From Streptosporangium brasiliense (lineage in GTDB: Bacteria > Actinomycetota > Actinomycetes > Streptosporangiales > Streptosporangiaceae), in NCBI RefSeq assembly GCF_030811595.1, contig NZ_JAUSRB010000002.1:2852001-2916000 (forward strand): a stretch of 64,000 nt of DNA. The letters run 5' to 3'. Numbering within the stretch: the stretch's first letter is position 1; every line of letters starts with the position of its first letter. Under the pieces are notes generated by a model that made no database searches, was not told the DNA's origin, and saw only the letters and a program-made list of their open reading frames with translations. Shown in pieces: positions 33,676-43,200 of this stretch. A program made the translations under genes and the position numbers.

Positions 33676-34172
33676 CGGGCCTCCCTGGAGTGGGGGGCGG
33701 CCGCGGGCGCGTACGGCTCCTGGAGCTCCTCCTGCAGGCGCTGCAGCTCCGAGCGGATGTAGTCGCGGGTGGCCACCTCGCCGAGAGCGATGCGCAGCGC
33801 CGCGATCTCCCGGGTCAGATACTCCACGTCGGCCTGGTTCCGCTCGGCCGCGCTGCGGTCGAGCTCGTTCTGGATCCGGTCCCGGTCGTCCTGCCGGTTC
33901 TGGGCGAGCAGGATCAGCGGCGCCGCGTAGGACGCCTGGAGCGAGAGCATCAGCGTGAGGAAGATGAACGGGTAGGGGTCGAAGCGCCACTCCTGCGGGG
34001 CGAAGACATTCCACAGGACCCATACCGCCACGAAGACGGTCATGTAGACCAGGAACCTGGCAGTGCCGAGGAACCGGGCTATCTGCTCCGACAGTCGGCC
34101 GAAGGCCTCCGGGTCGTAGTGCGGACGCAGGCGCAGGCCCTGCTGCCTGGGCTGGTCCAGCCGATCAACCAC
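33672..34172 (-). CDS. DUF1003 membrane protein
   Basis: 166 residues. Two adjacent transmembrane segments (FLVYMTVFVAVWVLWNVF and PFIFLTLMLSLQASYAAPLILL), followed by the conserved AQNRQDDRDR block and a C-terminal coiled coil (NQADVEYLTREIAALRIALGE...ELQRLQEEL). Its GTG start overlaps the end of the MgtE-N/CBS gene by 8 bp, so the two are coupled. Function unknown, though the pairing suggests a shared ion-related role. Confidence 0.88.
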   Translation of the reverse strand: MVDRLDQPRQQGLRLRPHYDPEAFGRLSEQIARFLGTARFLVYMTVFVAVWVLWNVFAPQEWRFDPYPFIFLTLMLSLQASYAAPLILLAQNRQDDRDRIQNELDRSAAERNQADVEYLTREIAALRIALGEVATRDYIRSELQRLQEELQEPYAPAAAPHSREAR

Positions 34173-35406
34173 GGTCCGCCTCCGCCCCGTGGTCCTGTTC
34201 CCGCCAGTCGTCGGGGAGCAGGTGGTCGAGCACGTCGTCCACGGTGACGGCGCCGACCAGGCGGCCGACCTCGTCCACCACGGGCACCGCCATCAGGTTG
34301 TAGGTGGCCAGGTAGGAGGTCACCTGGTTCAGGGTGAACTCGGGCCTGATCGGATCGATGGAGGTGTCCATGACGCCGCCGAGCATGACGGACGGGGGCT
34401 CGCGCAGCAGCCGCTGGAAGTGGGCCAGGCCGAGGTAGCGGCCGGTGGGGGTCTCGATGGGCTGGCGGGTCACGTAGACCTGCGCGGCCACCGTCGGGGT
34501 GACCTCCCGCTGGCGGATGTGGGCCAGGGCCTCGGCGACCGTGGCGTTCGGGGGGAGCACCACGGGCTCGCTCGTCATGATGCCGCCCGCGGTGTCCTCC
34601 GGGTAGATCAGCAGCCGCCGCACCGACGCGGCCTCCTCCGGCTCCATCAGCGCCATGAGCGTCTCGGCCTGCTCGGGCGGGAGGTCCTGCAGCAGGTCGG
34701 CCGCGTCGTCGGGGTTCATCTCCTCCAGCACGTCGGCGGCCCGCTCCGGCGACAGCCGGCTCATGATGCCGATCTGGTCGCGTTCGGGGAGCTCTTCGAG
34801 CACGTCGGCCAGCCGTACGTCGTCGAGGGCCGCGGCCACCTCGACGCGCCGCTTGTCCGGCAGCTCGTGCAGGGCGCTGGCCAGGTCGGCCGCGCGCATC
34901 GTCTCGAAGGCGAACAGCAGGCTGGCCGCGCCCTGGTCCTTCTGGACCGCACTGAAGCCCCTGACCTCGGACCACTCCACGATCTTGGTGGGGCCGCGCC
35001 GCCGCAGCCCCAGGCCCGAGCCGCCCTTGACCACCGCCACCTTGGTGATCACCCACTCGGCGCGCCGGGTCTCCTCCATGGCCAGGTCGAGGACCGTCAT
35101 CCGCTCGCCCTCGACCTCCACCTCAAGGTCGAGGATCTCGCTGATGGCCAGCGTCTCGGTCGCCCGCTGCTCGAACCGGCGCACGTTGATCTGGCCGCTG
35201 AAGACGACGGACCCGGCCTCGATGCCCCGCACCCGGGTGATGGGCAGGAAGACCCGCCGCCGGGTCTGCACCTCGACGACCAGCCCGTGCACGCGTGGCG
35301 GCGCGGTGCCGGCGATGGACACCACCACGTCCCGCACCCGCCCGATCTGGTCACCGGCCGGGTCGAAGACCGGGGTGCCGGCGAGCCGTGCGATGAAGAT
35401 CTTCAC
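34165..35406 (-). CDS. PRC-barrel, MgtE N-terminal and CBS-domain protein
   Basis: 413 residues from GTG 35406, with TACGCT 6 nt upstream (leaderless). PRC-barrel domains at the N-terminus (GTPVFDPAGDQIGRVRDVV). An MgtE N-domain right-handed superhelix follows (ALHELPDKRRVEVAAALDDVRLADVLEELPERDQ; NPDDAADLLQDLPPEQAETLM), then two CBS motifs (PEDTAGGIMTSEPVVLPPNATV; LMAVPVVDEVGRLVGAVTVDDVLDHLL). The MgtE membrane channel is absent, so it is a soluble sensor or partner, perhaps of the DUF1003 protein. Equivalent to Rv1232c. Confidence 0.88.
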   Translation of the reverse strand: MKIFIARLAGTPVFDPAGDQIGRVRDVVVSIAGTAPPRVHGLVVEVQTRRRVFLPITRVRGIEAGSVVFSGQINVRRFEQRATETLAISEILDLEVEVEGERMTVLDLAMEETRRAEWVITKVAVVKGGSGLGLRRRGPTKIVEWSEVRGFSAVQKDQGAASLLFAFETMRAADLASALHELPDKRRVEVAAALDDVRLADVLEELPERDQIGIMSRLSPERAADVLEEMNPDDAADLLQDLPPEQAETLMALMEPEEAASVRRLLIYPEDTAGGIMTSEPVVLPPNATVAEALAHIRQREVTPTVAAQVYVTRQPIETPTGRYLGLAHFQRLLREPPSVMLGGVMDTSIDPIRPEFTLNQVTSYLATYNLMAVPVVDEVGRLVGAVTVDDVLDHLLPDDWREQDHGAEADRG

Positions 35407-35538
35407 ATTTGAAGCGTAGGCCGCATCCCGGATCCGCCGGTTCAAGGCACGCTCACATTTCGGACGCCCACTTGCCCCGATCCAGCCTGTCGTGACAGCA
35501 TCAAAAGCTATATACGGTAATTACGTAGGTGGTGTTCT

Positions 35539-36483
35539 ATGAGGCGTGCCGGCCTGCTGGTCGCGTTTGCGTCGTCCTGGTGTTTCGCCTTCTCCGGACC
35601 GATGGCCAAATACCTGGGGGCCGCCGGGCTGGCGCCGCTCGAGGCCGTCTGGGTGCGGATGGCCGGCGCCGGGCTGCTGCTCGTCGGCGTCCTCGCGGTC
35701 ACCAGGCCCCACGCGCTGCGCATCCCGCGCTCGCGGCTGCTGTTCTTCCTGGCCTACGCGGTGGTCGCGGTGGCCGGGGTGCAGGCGCTGTACTTCGCGG
35801 CGATCACCCGGCTGCCGGTGGGCGTCACCCTGCTGATCGAGTTCACCTCGCCGGTGCTGGTCGTGCTCTGGGTGCGGTTCGTCCGGCGGGTACGGCTGCC
35901 GCGCGCGGCCTTCGTCGGCGCCGTGGTCGCGGTGATCGGGCTCGGCATCGTGGTCGAGGCGTGGTCCGGCCTCGCCCTGGACCCGGTGGGCCTGCTGCTG
36001 GCCATCGGCGCGGCGGCGTGCTGCGCCGGATACTTCCTGCTCAGTGACGGCTTCGGCGACGACGTCGACCCGCTCGGCCTGATCGCCTGGGGCCTGGTGG
36101 GCGCGGCCGCGGCGCTCGCCCCGATCTCCCAGCCGTGGAACATCCCATGGGAGGCGTTCACCCGGAGCGCGGCTCCCGCGGGCGGCTACGCGCTTCCGGC
36201 GCTGGCGGCCGTGGCCTGGATGATCGTGGTCGCCACCGTCCTGGCCTACATCCTCGGTGTCACCGCGGTCCGCCGGCTGTCGGCCGCGATCGGCTCCACG
36301 GTGGCCTCCCTGGAGGTCATCGCCGGAGCGGTGATCGCCTGGATCCTGGTGGGGGAGGCCCTCGGTCCCTTCCAGATCGCCGGCGGCCTCATCGTCCTGT
36401 CCGGCGCCTACCTGGCCCAGCGGGCCACGGCCGACCTGCCGCCGACCCCGGTGGAGGTCAGAGATCCGGTCCGCGCGGCGTGA
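35539..36483 (+). CDS. EamA/DMT-family exporter (RhtA-like)
   Basis: 314 residues, ten predicted transmembrane helices in two EamA repeats (for example RMAGAGLLLVGVLAV, IGSTVASLEVIAGAVIAWILVGEAL). Drug/metabolite transporters of this type export amino acids or other small metabolites; the layout is close to RhtA threonine/homoserine exporters. ATG 35539 follows TAGGTGG. The 3' end overlaps the convergent small gene by 26 bp. Substrate is not determinable here. Confidence 0.85.
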   Translation: MRRAGLLVAFASSWCFAFSGPMAKYLGAAGLAPLEAVWVRMAGAGLLLVGVLAVTRPHALRIPRSRLLFFLAYAVVAVAGVQALYFAAITRLPVGVTLLIEFTSPVLVVLWVRFVRRVRLPRAAFVGAVVAVIGLGIVVEAWSGLALDPVGLLLAIGAAACCAGYFLLSDGFGDDVDPLGLIAWGLVGAAAALAPISQPWNIPWEAFTRSAAPAGGYALPALAAVAWMIVVATVLAYILGVTAVRRLSAAIGSTVASLEVIAGAVIAWILVGEALGPFQIAGGLIVLSGAYLAQRATADLPPTPVEVRDPVRAA

Positions 36484-36823
36484 GCCGTACGACCTGTGAG
36501 CGGGCGGCCCAGCGCTCGGTCAGGCCCGCGCCGTCGACGGCGTTGAGCCGCTCCTTGGCGAGCGCGGCCACCGCCTCGGCGGCCTCCGCCTGGTCCACCA
36601 CCTCGACGGAGGCGTCGAAGACGACCAGCCGTCCGCCGTTGTCCTTGCTCCGGAGCGTCACCTGGACCTCACCCGACCCGGCCAGGCCGGGCAGCGACTG
36701 CTCGCCGCCGCCGGTGACCACGTAGATCGCGCCGTCGTGCCAGGCGTGCCAGGCCAGCCGGGGCCGGTCCAGGGCGAGCCACAGGACACCCGACTTCTTG
36801 GCCCCTTCTTCGATCACACCCAT
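36458..36823 (-). CDS. Conserved hypothetical, possible split-barrel flavin-type protein
   Basis: 121 residues from ATG 36823, with TACATT 6 nt upstream (leaderless). Strand-rich sequence VLWLALDRPRLAWHAWHDGAIYVVTGGGEQSLPGLA then VQVTLRSKDNGGRLVVFDASVEVV and a terminal helix (AAEAVAALAKERLNAVDG). It looks like the split barrel of pyridoxamine-phosphate-oxidase-like proteins, but key flavin residues are not identifiable. No pathway context. Confidence 0.55.
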   Translation of the reverse strand: MGVIEEGAKKSGVLWLALDRPRLAWHAWHDGAIYVVTGGGEQSLPGLAGSGEVQVTLRSKDNGGRLVVFDASVEVVDQAEAAEAVAALAKERLNAVDGAGLTERWAARSQVVRLTPRGPDL

Positions 36824-36832
36824 GAGACGAAT

Positions 36833-36872
36833 GTACGGCCTGCCCCTCCCGAGCCGGAGGGGCAGGCCGTAC
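36833..36872 (-). terminator. 17-bp perfect hairpin after bioY
   Basis: GTACGGCCTGCCCCTCC (36833-36849) pairs perfectly with 36856-36872 around a 6-nt loop, starting 12 bp past the bioY stop on the minus strand. Its left part overlaps the promoter of the following small gene. Confidence 0.8.
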
Positions 36873-36884
36873 ACGGTCACCGGA

Positions 36885-37454
36885 TCAGCGGCCGGAGAGC
36901 TTCCACGCCGCCGGCAGCAGGCCGGCCGCGATGGCGATCTTGAGGGCGTCGCCGGCCAGGAAGGGGATCACGCCCGCGGCGAGCGCCTTGCCCAGACCCA
37001 GCCCGGTGACGGCCATGAGGACAGGCAGGCCGAAGGCATAGATCGTCAGGTTGCCGAGGACCATCGTGCCGACCGTGCGCGCGACGGTGCGGTCACCGCC
37101 GCGCTCGGCCAGCTTGCCGACGATGGCGGCGGCGGCGATGAAGCCGATGACATAGCCGAAGGTGGCACCGCCGAAGCCCGAGGTGCCACCCTGGAACCAC
37201 GGGACGCCCGCGATGCCGACGAGCGTGTAGAGGACCATGCTCAGCACCGCGCGGTTCATCCCGAGCGCCGCGCCGACCAGCACGACCGCGAACGTCTGAC
37301 CGGTGACCGGGACGGGCCACATGGGGAAGGTGAGCTGCGCGGCCAGGCCCGTCAGGGCGGCGCCGCCGAGCACGAGCGCGATGTCGCGGACGCGGGAACC
37401 CGGGATGAGGTCGGACAGTACGGCGGGCCGGGCCACCGAAGAAGCGTTTGCCAT
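36885..37454 (-). CDS. bioY: Biotin transporter BioY (ECF S component)
   Basis: 189 residues, six hydrophobic helices. Signature blocks: TFPMWPVPVTGQTFAVVLVGAALG, VGIAGVPWFQGGTSGFGGATFGYVIGF and FLAGDALKIAIAAGLLP. It binds biotin at the membrane with high affinity. No bioM/bioN or other bio gene is adjacent, so it works alone or with a shared ECF module. AGGGAG precedes ATG 37454. The upstream region has a direct repeat GGTATC-N9-GGTATC that could be a regulator site. Confidence 0.92.
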   Translation of the reverse strand: MANASSVARPAVLSDLIPGSRVRDIALVLGGAALTGLAAQLTFPMWPVPVTGQTFAVVLVGAALGMNRAVLSMVLYTLVGIAGVPWFQGGTSGFGGATFGYVIGFIAAAAIVGKLAERGGDRTVARTVGTMVLGNLTIYAFGLPVLMAVTGLGLGKALAAGVIPFLAGDALKIAIAAGLLPAAWKLSGR

Positions 37455-37613
37455 CGTGAATGTCTCCCTTACCGATGCTTGATACCTATTGTTCGGATAC
37501 CTCAGACAAGAGTCGTACGAGATCGGCGCCAAGAACAGAGCAGGGTCTTTGTATGAGGACCATAGAGCGGCCCGGCCTGCCGCTCGGGGCGGGGCGGCCG
37601 CTAGCGTGTGCCC

Positions 37614-38555
37614 ATGCGCTCGCGACGTTCGTGCCTGGCGGTGCCCGGCAGCAACCCTCGCTTCCTGGAGAAGGCCCAGGGCCTGCCCGCCGACGAGGTC
37701 TTCCTCGACCTGGAGGACTCCGTCGCCCCGCTCGCCAAGGAGGGGGCGCGCAAGAACATCGTGGCCGCCCTGCGTGAGGGCGACTGGTCGGGCAAGACGA
37801 GGGTCGTGCGGGTCAACGACCTGGGCACGCAGTGGACCTACCGGGACGTCATCGAGGTCGTGGAGGGCGCGGGGGAGTTCCTCGACTGCCTCATGCTGCC
37901 CAAGGTGGAGGACCCGGCCCAGGTGCTCTGGCTCGACACGCTGCTGACCCAGATCGAGAAGGCCAACGGGCTGGAGGTCGGCCGGATCGGCGTCGAGGTC
38001 CAGATCGAGAACGCCCGGGGCCTGGTCAACGTGGACGCCATCGCCGGCTCGTCCCGGCGCCTGGAGACGCTGGTCTTCGGCCCCGCCGACTTCATGGCCT
38101 CGATCAACATGCGGACCCTGGTGGTCGGCGAGCAGCCGCCCGGCTACACCGAGGGGGACGCCTACCACTACATCCTGATGCGCATCCTGATGGCCGCCCG
38201 CACGCACGACCTGCAGGCCATCGACGGCCCATATCTGGCGATCAAGGACCTGGACGGCTACCGCCGGGTGGCCGGCCGGGCCGCGGCGCTCGGCTTCGAC
38301 GGCAAGTGGGTGCTCCACCCGACCCAGGTCGAGGCCGCCAACGAGGTGTTCTCGCCCTCCCAGGACGACTACGACCGCGCCGAGCTGATCCTCGACGCGT
38401 ACGAGTACTACACGACGGTCGAAAAGCGCGGCGCGGTCATGCTCGGCGACGAGATGATCGACGAGGCGTCCAGGAAGATGGCGCTGGTGGTGGCGGCCAA
38501 GGGCCGGGCCGCGGGCCTCGGGCGCACCACCACCTTCACCCCGCCTGCAGCGTGA
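37614..38555 (+). CDS. HpcH/HpaI aldolase, CoA-ester lyase (citrate-lyase-beta-like)
   Basis: 313 residues from ATG 37614, with TAGCGT 6 nt upstream (leaderless). CitE-like TIM barrel: RSCLAVPGSNPRFLEKAQGLPADEVFLDLEDSV (phosphate/CoA and Mg sites), PKVEDPAQV, GVEVQIENARGLVNVDAIAGSS (catalytic Glu), FGPADFMASI (Mg Asp) and KWVLHPTQVEAAN. It fits malyl-CoA or beta-methylmalyl-CoA lyases. Divergent from bioY. Its last bases and stop are part of a 42-bp tandem duplication. Confidence 0.87.
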   Translation: MRSRRSCLAVPGSNPRFLEKAQGLPADEVFLDLEDSVAPLAKEGARKNIVAALREGDWSGKTRVVRVNDLGTQWTYRDVIEVVEGAGEFLDCLMLPKVEDPAQVLWLDTLLTQIEKANGLEVGRIGVEVQIENARGLVNVDAIAGSSRRLETLVFGPADFMASINMRTLVVGEQPPGYTEGDAYHYILMRILMAARTHDLQAIDGPYLAIKDLDGYRRVAGRAAALGFDGKWVLHPTQVEAANEVFSPSQDDYDRAELILDAYEYYTTVEKRGAVMLGDEMIDEASRKMALVVAAKGRAAGLGRTTTFTPPAA

Positions 38556-38626
38556 CCCCGATCGTGGTGAAGAACCACAGCGACGCCTACAGCGTGACCC
38601 CGATCGTGGTGAAGAACCACAGCGAC
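38543..38626. repeat. 42-bp tandem duplication across two convergent stop codons
   Basis: Copy 1 38543-38584, copy 2 38585-38626, differing by one base (G at 38547, A at 38589). Copy 1 holds the stop of the lyase gene. In copy 2 the A turns CAG into TAG on the minus strand and so provides the stop of the DUF6529 gene; copy 1 would otherwise encode the same 13 residues again. Confidence 0.95.
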
Positions 38627-39147
38627 GAGGTCAGCCAGAGCCCGGTCAGGGCGGTGAACGCCAGCCCGCCGAGCACCGGCAGGGCCCAGCCGGGCAGCCC
38701 GCGCCTGGGCAGTGCCATCATCTTCGCGGCGAACACGCCGTAGAAGAAGCAGCCCAGCAGCGAGTGGGTCATCACCCGGGGCGTGTCGAACTGCGCGCCC
38801 AGCGCGTACAGGCAGTGGAAGGCCACCGGGACCGTCAGCAGGAACGCCGCCCGGCCCGACCAGCGGTGCAGGGGGCCGATCCACGGCGCGTCCAGCTTGA
38901 TCCGGCCCCACATGACCAGGGCGGACAACAGCTGGACCAGTGCCAGCAGGAAGGCGCCGGTGGTGAGCCAGGACTTCATCGCCAGCGGCCCGGAGAACCC
39001 GGCGGGGCCGACCGCGTAGCCGGTGGCGAGATGGACGCGGCCGTAGACGCCCAGCCCGACCGCGATCAGGCCGCCGACGGCGAGCGGCGCGAGCAGCAGG
39101 GCGAGGCTCCGCCCGCGCGGGACCTGCGAGACCTGTGTGTCATTCAT
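38587..39147 (-). CDS. DUF6529-like multipass membrane protein
   Basis: 186 residues with five predicted transmembrane helices. Conserved His residues sit in membrane segments (LHRWSGRAAF, VAFHCLY, VMTHSLLG), an arrangement like cytochrome b561/ferric-reductase-type heme proteins. Starts at ATG 39147, whose A is shared with the upstream stop (TGATG), so it is coupled to the secreted protein before it. The last 13 residues lie within the tandem duplication. Redox membrane role is inferred. Confidence 0.75.
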   Translation of the reverse strand: MNDTQVSQVPRGRSLALLLAPLAVGGLIAVGLGVYGRVHLATGYAVGPAGFSGPLAMKSWLTTGAFLLALVQLLSALVMWGRIKLDAPWIGPLHRWSGRAAFLLTVPVAFHCLYALGAQFDTPRVMTHSLLGCFFYGVFAAKMMALPRRGLPGWALPVLGGLAFTALTGLWLTSSLWFFTTIGVTL

Positions 39148-39821
39148 CAGAGCTCTCCAATGAACTCGTCGACGTCCTTGGGGTCGACCTCCTGGCCGTT
39201 GACGGTCGCGTTCTCGCCGGGCTCCGGGATCGCCACGTCGGCCGGGCTGCCGTCGACGAGGGTCAGCCCGACCCGGCTGCCGTCGTCCAGGTAGATCCAG
39301 CCGGCCCGCACCTTCGCGCCGCGGACGATCGCGCTCGCCCGGTAGAGCCCGGAGGGCTTCTTCACGGTGGGCGCGCCGAAGTCCCACCGCCTGCCGCCGA
39401 ACCTCAGCTCCCCGGCCGCCCCGCCGCCGCCGAGCCGGGCGACGACGGAGGCGCCGCCCCGCCCGGACAGGGTGACCCGGCCGTCGGCGGCCCGGCCCTT
39501 GAGCCAGGACTCGATCCTGCCGTCGCAGAAGTAGGCGATCGCCCTGCCGTCGCGGACGGAGATGGCGATGAGCCCGCCGTTGCCCTTGACCCGCCCGGCG
39601 TAGTCGGCCTTGGCCGGGGTGGGCCTGGCGGTCTCGGTGGTCCCGGGGGCCCGGGTGGCCTCGGGGGTGGCCGGCGCCGGCGAGGCGGCCGCGGCGTTGG
39701 CGGAGGCGTCCCGCGCGCCCGCGTCCTGCGCGGCCGGTGTGGTGATGACGCTGAGCGCGCCGAGTGCGACGGCTGTCGCCGCTCCGGCCGCCAGCGTGTG
39801 GACGGGCCCCAGCCGTTTCAT
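39147..39821 (-). CDS. Secreted protein coupled to the DUF6529 membrane protein
   Basis: 224 residues from ATG 39821 with AGGGAG about 8 nt upstream. Signal peptide (LAAGAATAVALGALSVITTPAA), an Ala/Thr/Pro-rich linker (about 33-70), then a globular domain of beta character (ADYAGRVKGNGGLIAISVRDGRAIAYFCDGRIESWLKG; GWIYLDDGSRVGLTLVDG). Acidic end (VDPKDVDEFIGEL). No family recognised. A translational unit with DUF6529, hence probably an outside partner of that membrane protein. Confidence 0.7.
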   Translation of the reverse strand: MKRLGPVHTLAAGAATAVALGALSVITTPAAQDAGARDASANAAAASPAPATPEATRAPGTTETARPTPAKADYAGRVKGNGGLIAISVRDGRAIAYFCDGRIESWLKGRAADGRVTLSGRGGASVVARLGGGGAAGELRFGGRRWDFGAPTVKKPSGLYRASAIVRGAKVRAGWIYLDDGSRVGLTLVDGSPADVAIPEPGENATVNGQEVDPKDVDEFIGEL

Positions 39822-40237
39822 CGTCTGCTCCCTGGGGTGGTGGTTTCCTGCCCTCAGGTGTACGCCTGCCGGGCGTCGGCGTCTGTGAACTAATCCGCAC
39901 AAGGACGGGGCCGGCGGGAGCCCGGTATGGGGCGCCGCCGCGGACAGCGATCTCCGGATTACTGGGGCAAACAGTGATAATTCCGGCGCTGCGCCGATAA
40001 ATCTGACTAGAGAGGTCTCGTCAGCGCGGCTCCGACGTGTTGCTCTGGACTGTGTACGGCAGGCCCCGGTCCCCCCGGCCAGGGCAGGTGATCGTTCCGG
40101 TGGAACAGGGTAGGAGTAGGGTCGCGTGCGATTCGCCGCTCCCATAGGGGGTTGCGGTGGAGTGTCACGGTGACGGCTGGAACGGTCCGGGGTGACGGCC
40201 CCGGGCGCAGAAGGGCTCCCTACAGGAGGTGCTGAGC
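39822..40237. other. 416-bp intergenic region
   Basis: Divergent upstream region of the secreted protein (minus) and the giant receptor-like gene (plus). It contains an AT-richer stretch (about 39955-40010), GTTCCGGTGGAAC near 40092-40104 as a short inverted repeat, and the AGGAGG ribosome site at 40224-40229. No gene is supported. Confidence 0.5.
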
Positions 40238-43200
40238 GTGGCCCCGGGCCCCCACGACCCGCGCCCGCGAGAGTGGCCGGCGCACGACGACGGCGCCCAC
40301 GGTGACGCGACACCCGAAAGCAGGCCCCAGGAGTCCCAGGAGTCACCGCCGACGATCCAGCACTCCCCGCCCGGGCCCTCCGACGACGCCCCCCGAGGCA
40401 TCCCGCTGGCCTCCCCCTGGATGCTCCCGCCGTTCGCCTCGCCCACCCCGGACGACAGCGAACCCCTCCAGGCCCGTCCGGAGGGCCTGGGCGGCGAGCG
40501 CCGCCGCCCCCACACCCAGCCCTACGCCGCCCCCCCGGCCGACCCTCCCGCCGGCCCCTCCAACGGTCCTCCCGGTCCTTCCGCCGACCTCTCCAACAAT
40601 CCTCCCGGTCCTTCGGCCGGTCCCTCCAACGGTCCTCCCCCCGACCCCTCCGGCGCGGGGCGGCCACCCGCGGACGGCCGGTCCGCCGGGGCCGGACGCC
40701 GGGACGCCCCACCGGAAGGGCCCTTCCGCGGGCGGAGGGCCGACCGGCCGGACCTGCTGGTCGCCTCCGGCCCGCCGCGCGAGCCCGGGGACGGGCGCCG
40801 CTCCGGCCCCCAGGCCGGGTCCGGGTCGCCGTGGAGGCCGGGAGGCGAGGGGCAGAGTCCCCAGGCCGGGTCCGGGTCGCTGCGGAGGCCGGGAGGCGAG
40901 GGGCAGAGTCCCCAAGCCGGGTCCGGGGCACCGCGCGAGCGGGGAAGGGGGCCCCGGCCGGACCTGCTGGTCGCCTCCGGCCCGCCGCGCGAGCCCGGGG
41001 ATGGGAGCCGCTCCGGTCCGTCGCGCGAGCCCGGGGATGGGAGCCGCTCTGGTCCGCCGGCTGCCTCCGGTCCGCCGGTTGCCTCCGGGGCGCCGGACGG
41101 GCCGGCGGTACCGGACGGGCCGGCCGTACCGGGCGGAGACGGCTTCGAGCCGGTGCGCCGCGTGGGACGCCCTCCCGAGGGCCGGCCTGCCCGGCCGGAC
41201 CTGCTGGTCGCCCAGGGCCCGCCCGGCAGGCGGGGGCCGAACGGCGGACGGCACCACCGCGCGGCCCCCGCGCCCTCCGCCATGCGCCGCTCCAGCCCGA
41301 CCAGGCGCGGGCGCGGCCGTGGCCTGATGATCCCGTTCATGATGGTCCTGGTCCTGACCGTCGCGGTCGGCGGCGGCCTGGTGCTGTGGGAGTGGGTGGG
41401 CGGCCCGTTCACCTCCGGGCTCCGGCTGGTCGGTGACGAGGTGCACTCCGGTGACGCGAACTTCGTGCCGCCGCCCGACGTCGCCGGCGACGGATCGAGC
41501 CAGGTGCTCAACGCCGTGGCCTCGGCGGGCACCGTCATGGTCGCCGTCGGCAGCGACACCACCAGCCCGGTCCCCAGGCCGCTGTTCCTGGTCTCCGCCG
41601 ACGGGGGCGGGAGCTGGCAGCTCGGAAAGGTGACCGGCCCGGCCGGCTACGAGACGGGGCCGACCACGGTCGGCCTGGTCGCCGGCGGCGACGGCCGCTG
41701 GCTGGCCGCGGGCAATGACCCCTTCGGCGCCGGACACGGCCTGTGGACCAGCGCCGACGGCTACAGCTGGGGCGCGGTGGACCCCGGCGCGCTGGAGGCG
41801 TTCTCGGCCGGGGACAAGATCATGGACCTGGCGAGGACCGCCGCGGGCTTCGTCGCGGTGGGCACGACCGTGCTCCCGGACGGCACCACCGGGGCCATCG
41901 CCTGGGTCTCGCCCGACGGGCGGAGCTGGGACCGGGTGGACACCAGGGAGATCGGCCTGCCGGACAAGGTCCGGGGCCTGAAGGCGGTCATCGCCAAGGG
42001 TGACGCCGTGGTGGCGCTGGGCGATCCGGCCGAAGGCCAGTCCACCTCGGTCATCCTGCGCTCGGCCGACGGGGGGAAGTCCTGGCTGAGGACCGGTGCG
42101 GCGCTGACGGGCGTCGTCCCCGAACCGGGCGCGCTGGCCGTGGCGGCCGACGGGTTCGTGCTGGTCCCCACCCAACAGCGCAGCGACAAGGGCGAGGTGG
42201 CCGTCTACTGCTCGCCCCAGGGCGTCGACTGGACCCGGTGCGGCACCATCGGCGGCCTGGCCCCCGACGGTTCGGGCGTCAAGCGCCTGGCCTCCTCCTC
42301 GGCCGGAGTGGCCGCGATCACCGAGTCCGGTTTCGAGCACTACGCCGTCTACACCAGCAAGGACGGCCGCGACTGGAGCAAGAGCACCGACCTCGGCCAG
42401 GTGCCCGGTTCGCTGCGGGCGCTGGCCGTCTCGGCCGAGGGCACGCTCGTCGTCGGCGGCGACGAGCGCGCCGCCGACGTGGACAACCGCCTGGTCCTCC
42501 TCACCGCCCCCAAGGGGGGGCAGGCGCGGGCGGTCCCCCTGAGCGGCATCGACGGGCTCACCAGGGCCGCGCGGGAGACGGCCAGGGTGGCTGCCGGGGA
42601 GGGCGGGTTCGTCGCCGTGGGCGCCGTGTCCGGCGACGCGGGGATCTGGACCAGCGCCGACGGGCAGAGCTGGCAGGCGGCCGGCCCGGCGCAGATCCTC
42701 GGTGGCTCGCGCCGGCAGGCGCTCAGCGACGTCGCCCGGGGCAGGCGGGGCTGGCTGGCGGTGGGCAGCGCCATGACCGACGCCTCCACCACCGAGCCCC
42801 TGCTCGTCACCTCGGACGACGGCAGGAGCTGGCGCAGGGTGCCCGTCCTGGGCCCCCTCGCCCCGGCCGCCGAGCACGACTTCCTCGCCCCCCACGCGGT
42901 CGCCGCGGGCCCGTCCGGCTACGTCCTGGCCGGCGAGGACCGCAGCCCGGCCGGGACCGTCCCGGTCCTGTGGTTCTCCTCCGACCTGAAGCGCTACACC
43001 AGGGCGGCGAAGCTGCCCGCCGGCGGCGGCGGGGTGCGGCTGCACGACGTCTCGGTGACCTCGTCCGGGTATGTGGCCGTCGGCGGCGCCGGCGGCGCGG
43101 ACCATGAGACCGGCGTGGTCTGGGTCTCGGCCGACGGGGTCAACTGGACCGCGCGCAAGCCGGTCCTGCCCCCCGGGGCGACGTCGGCGGGGCTTCGGCA

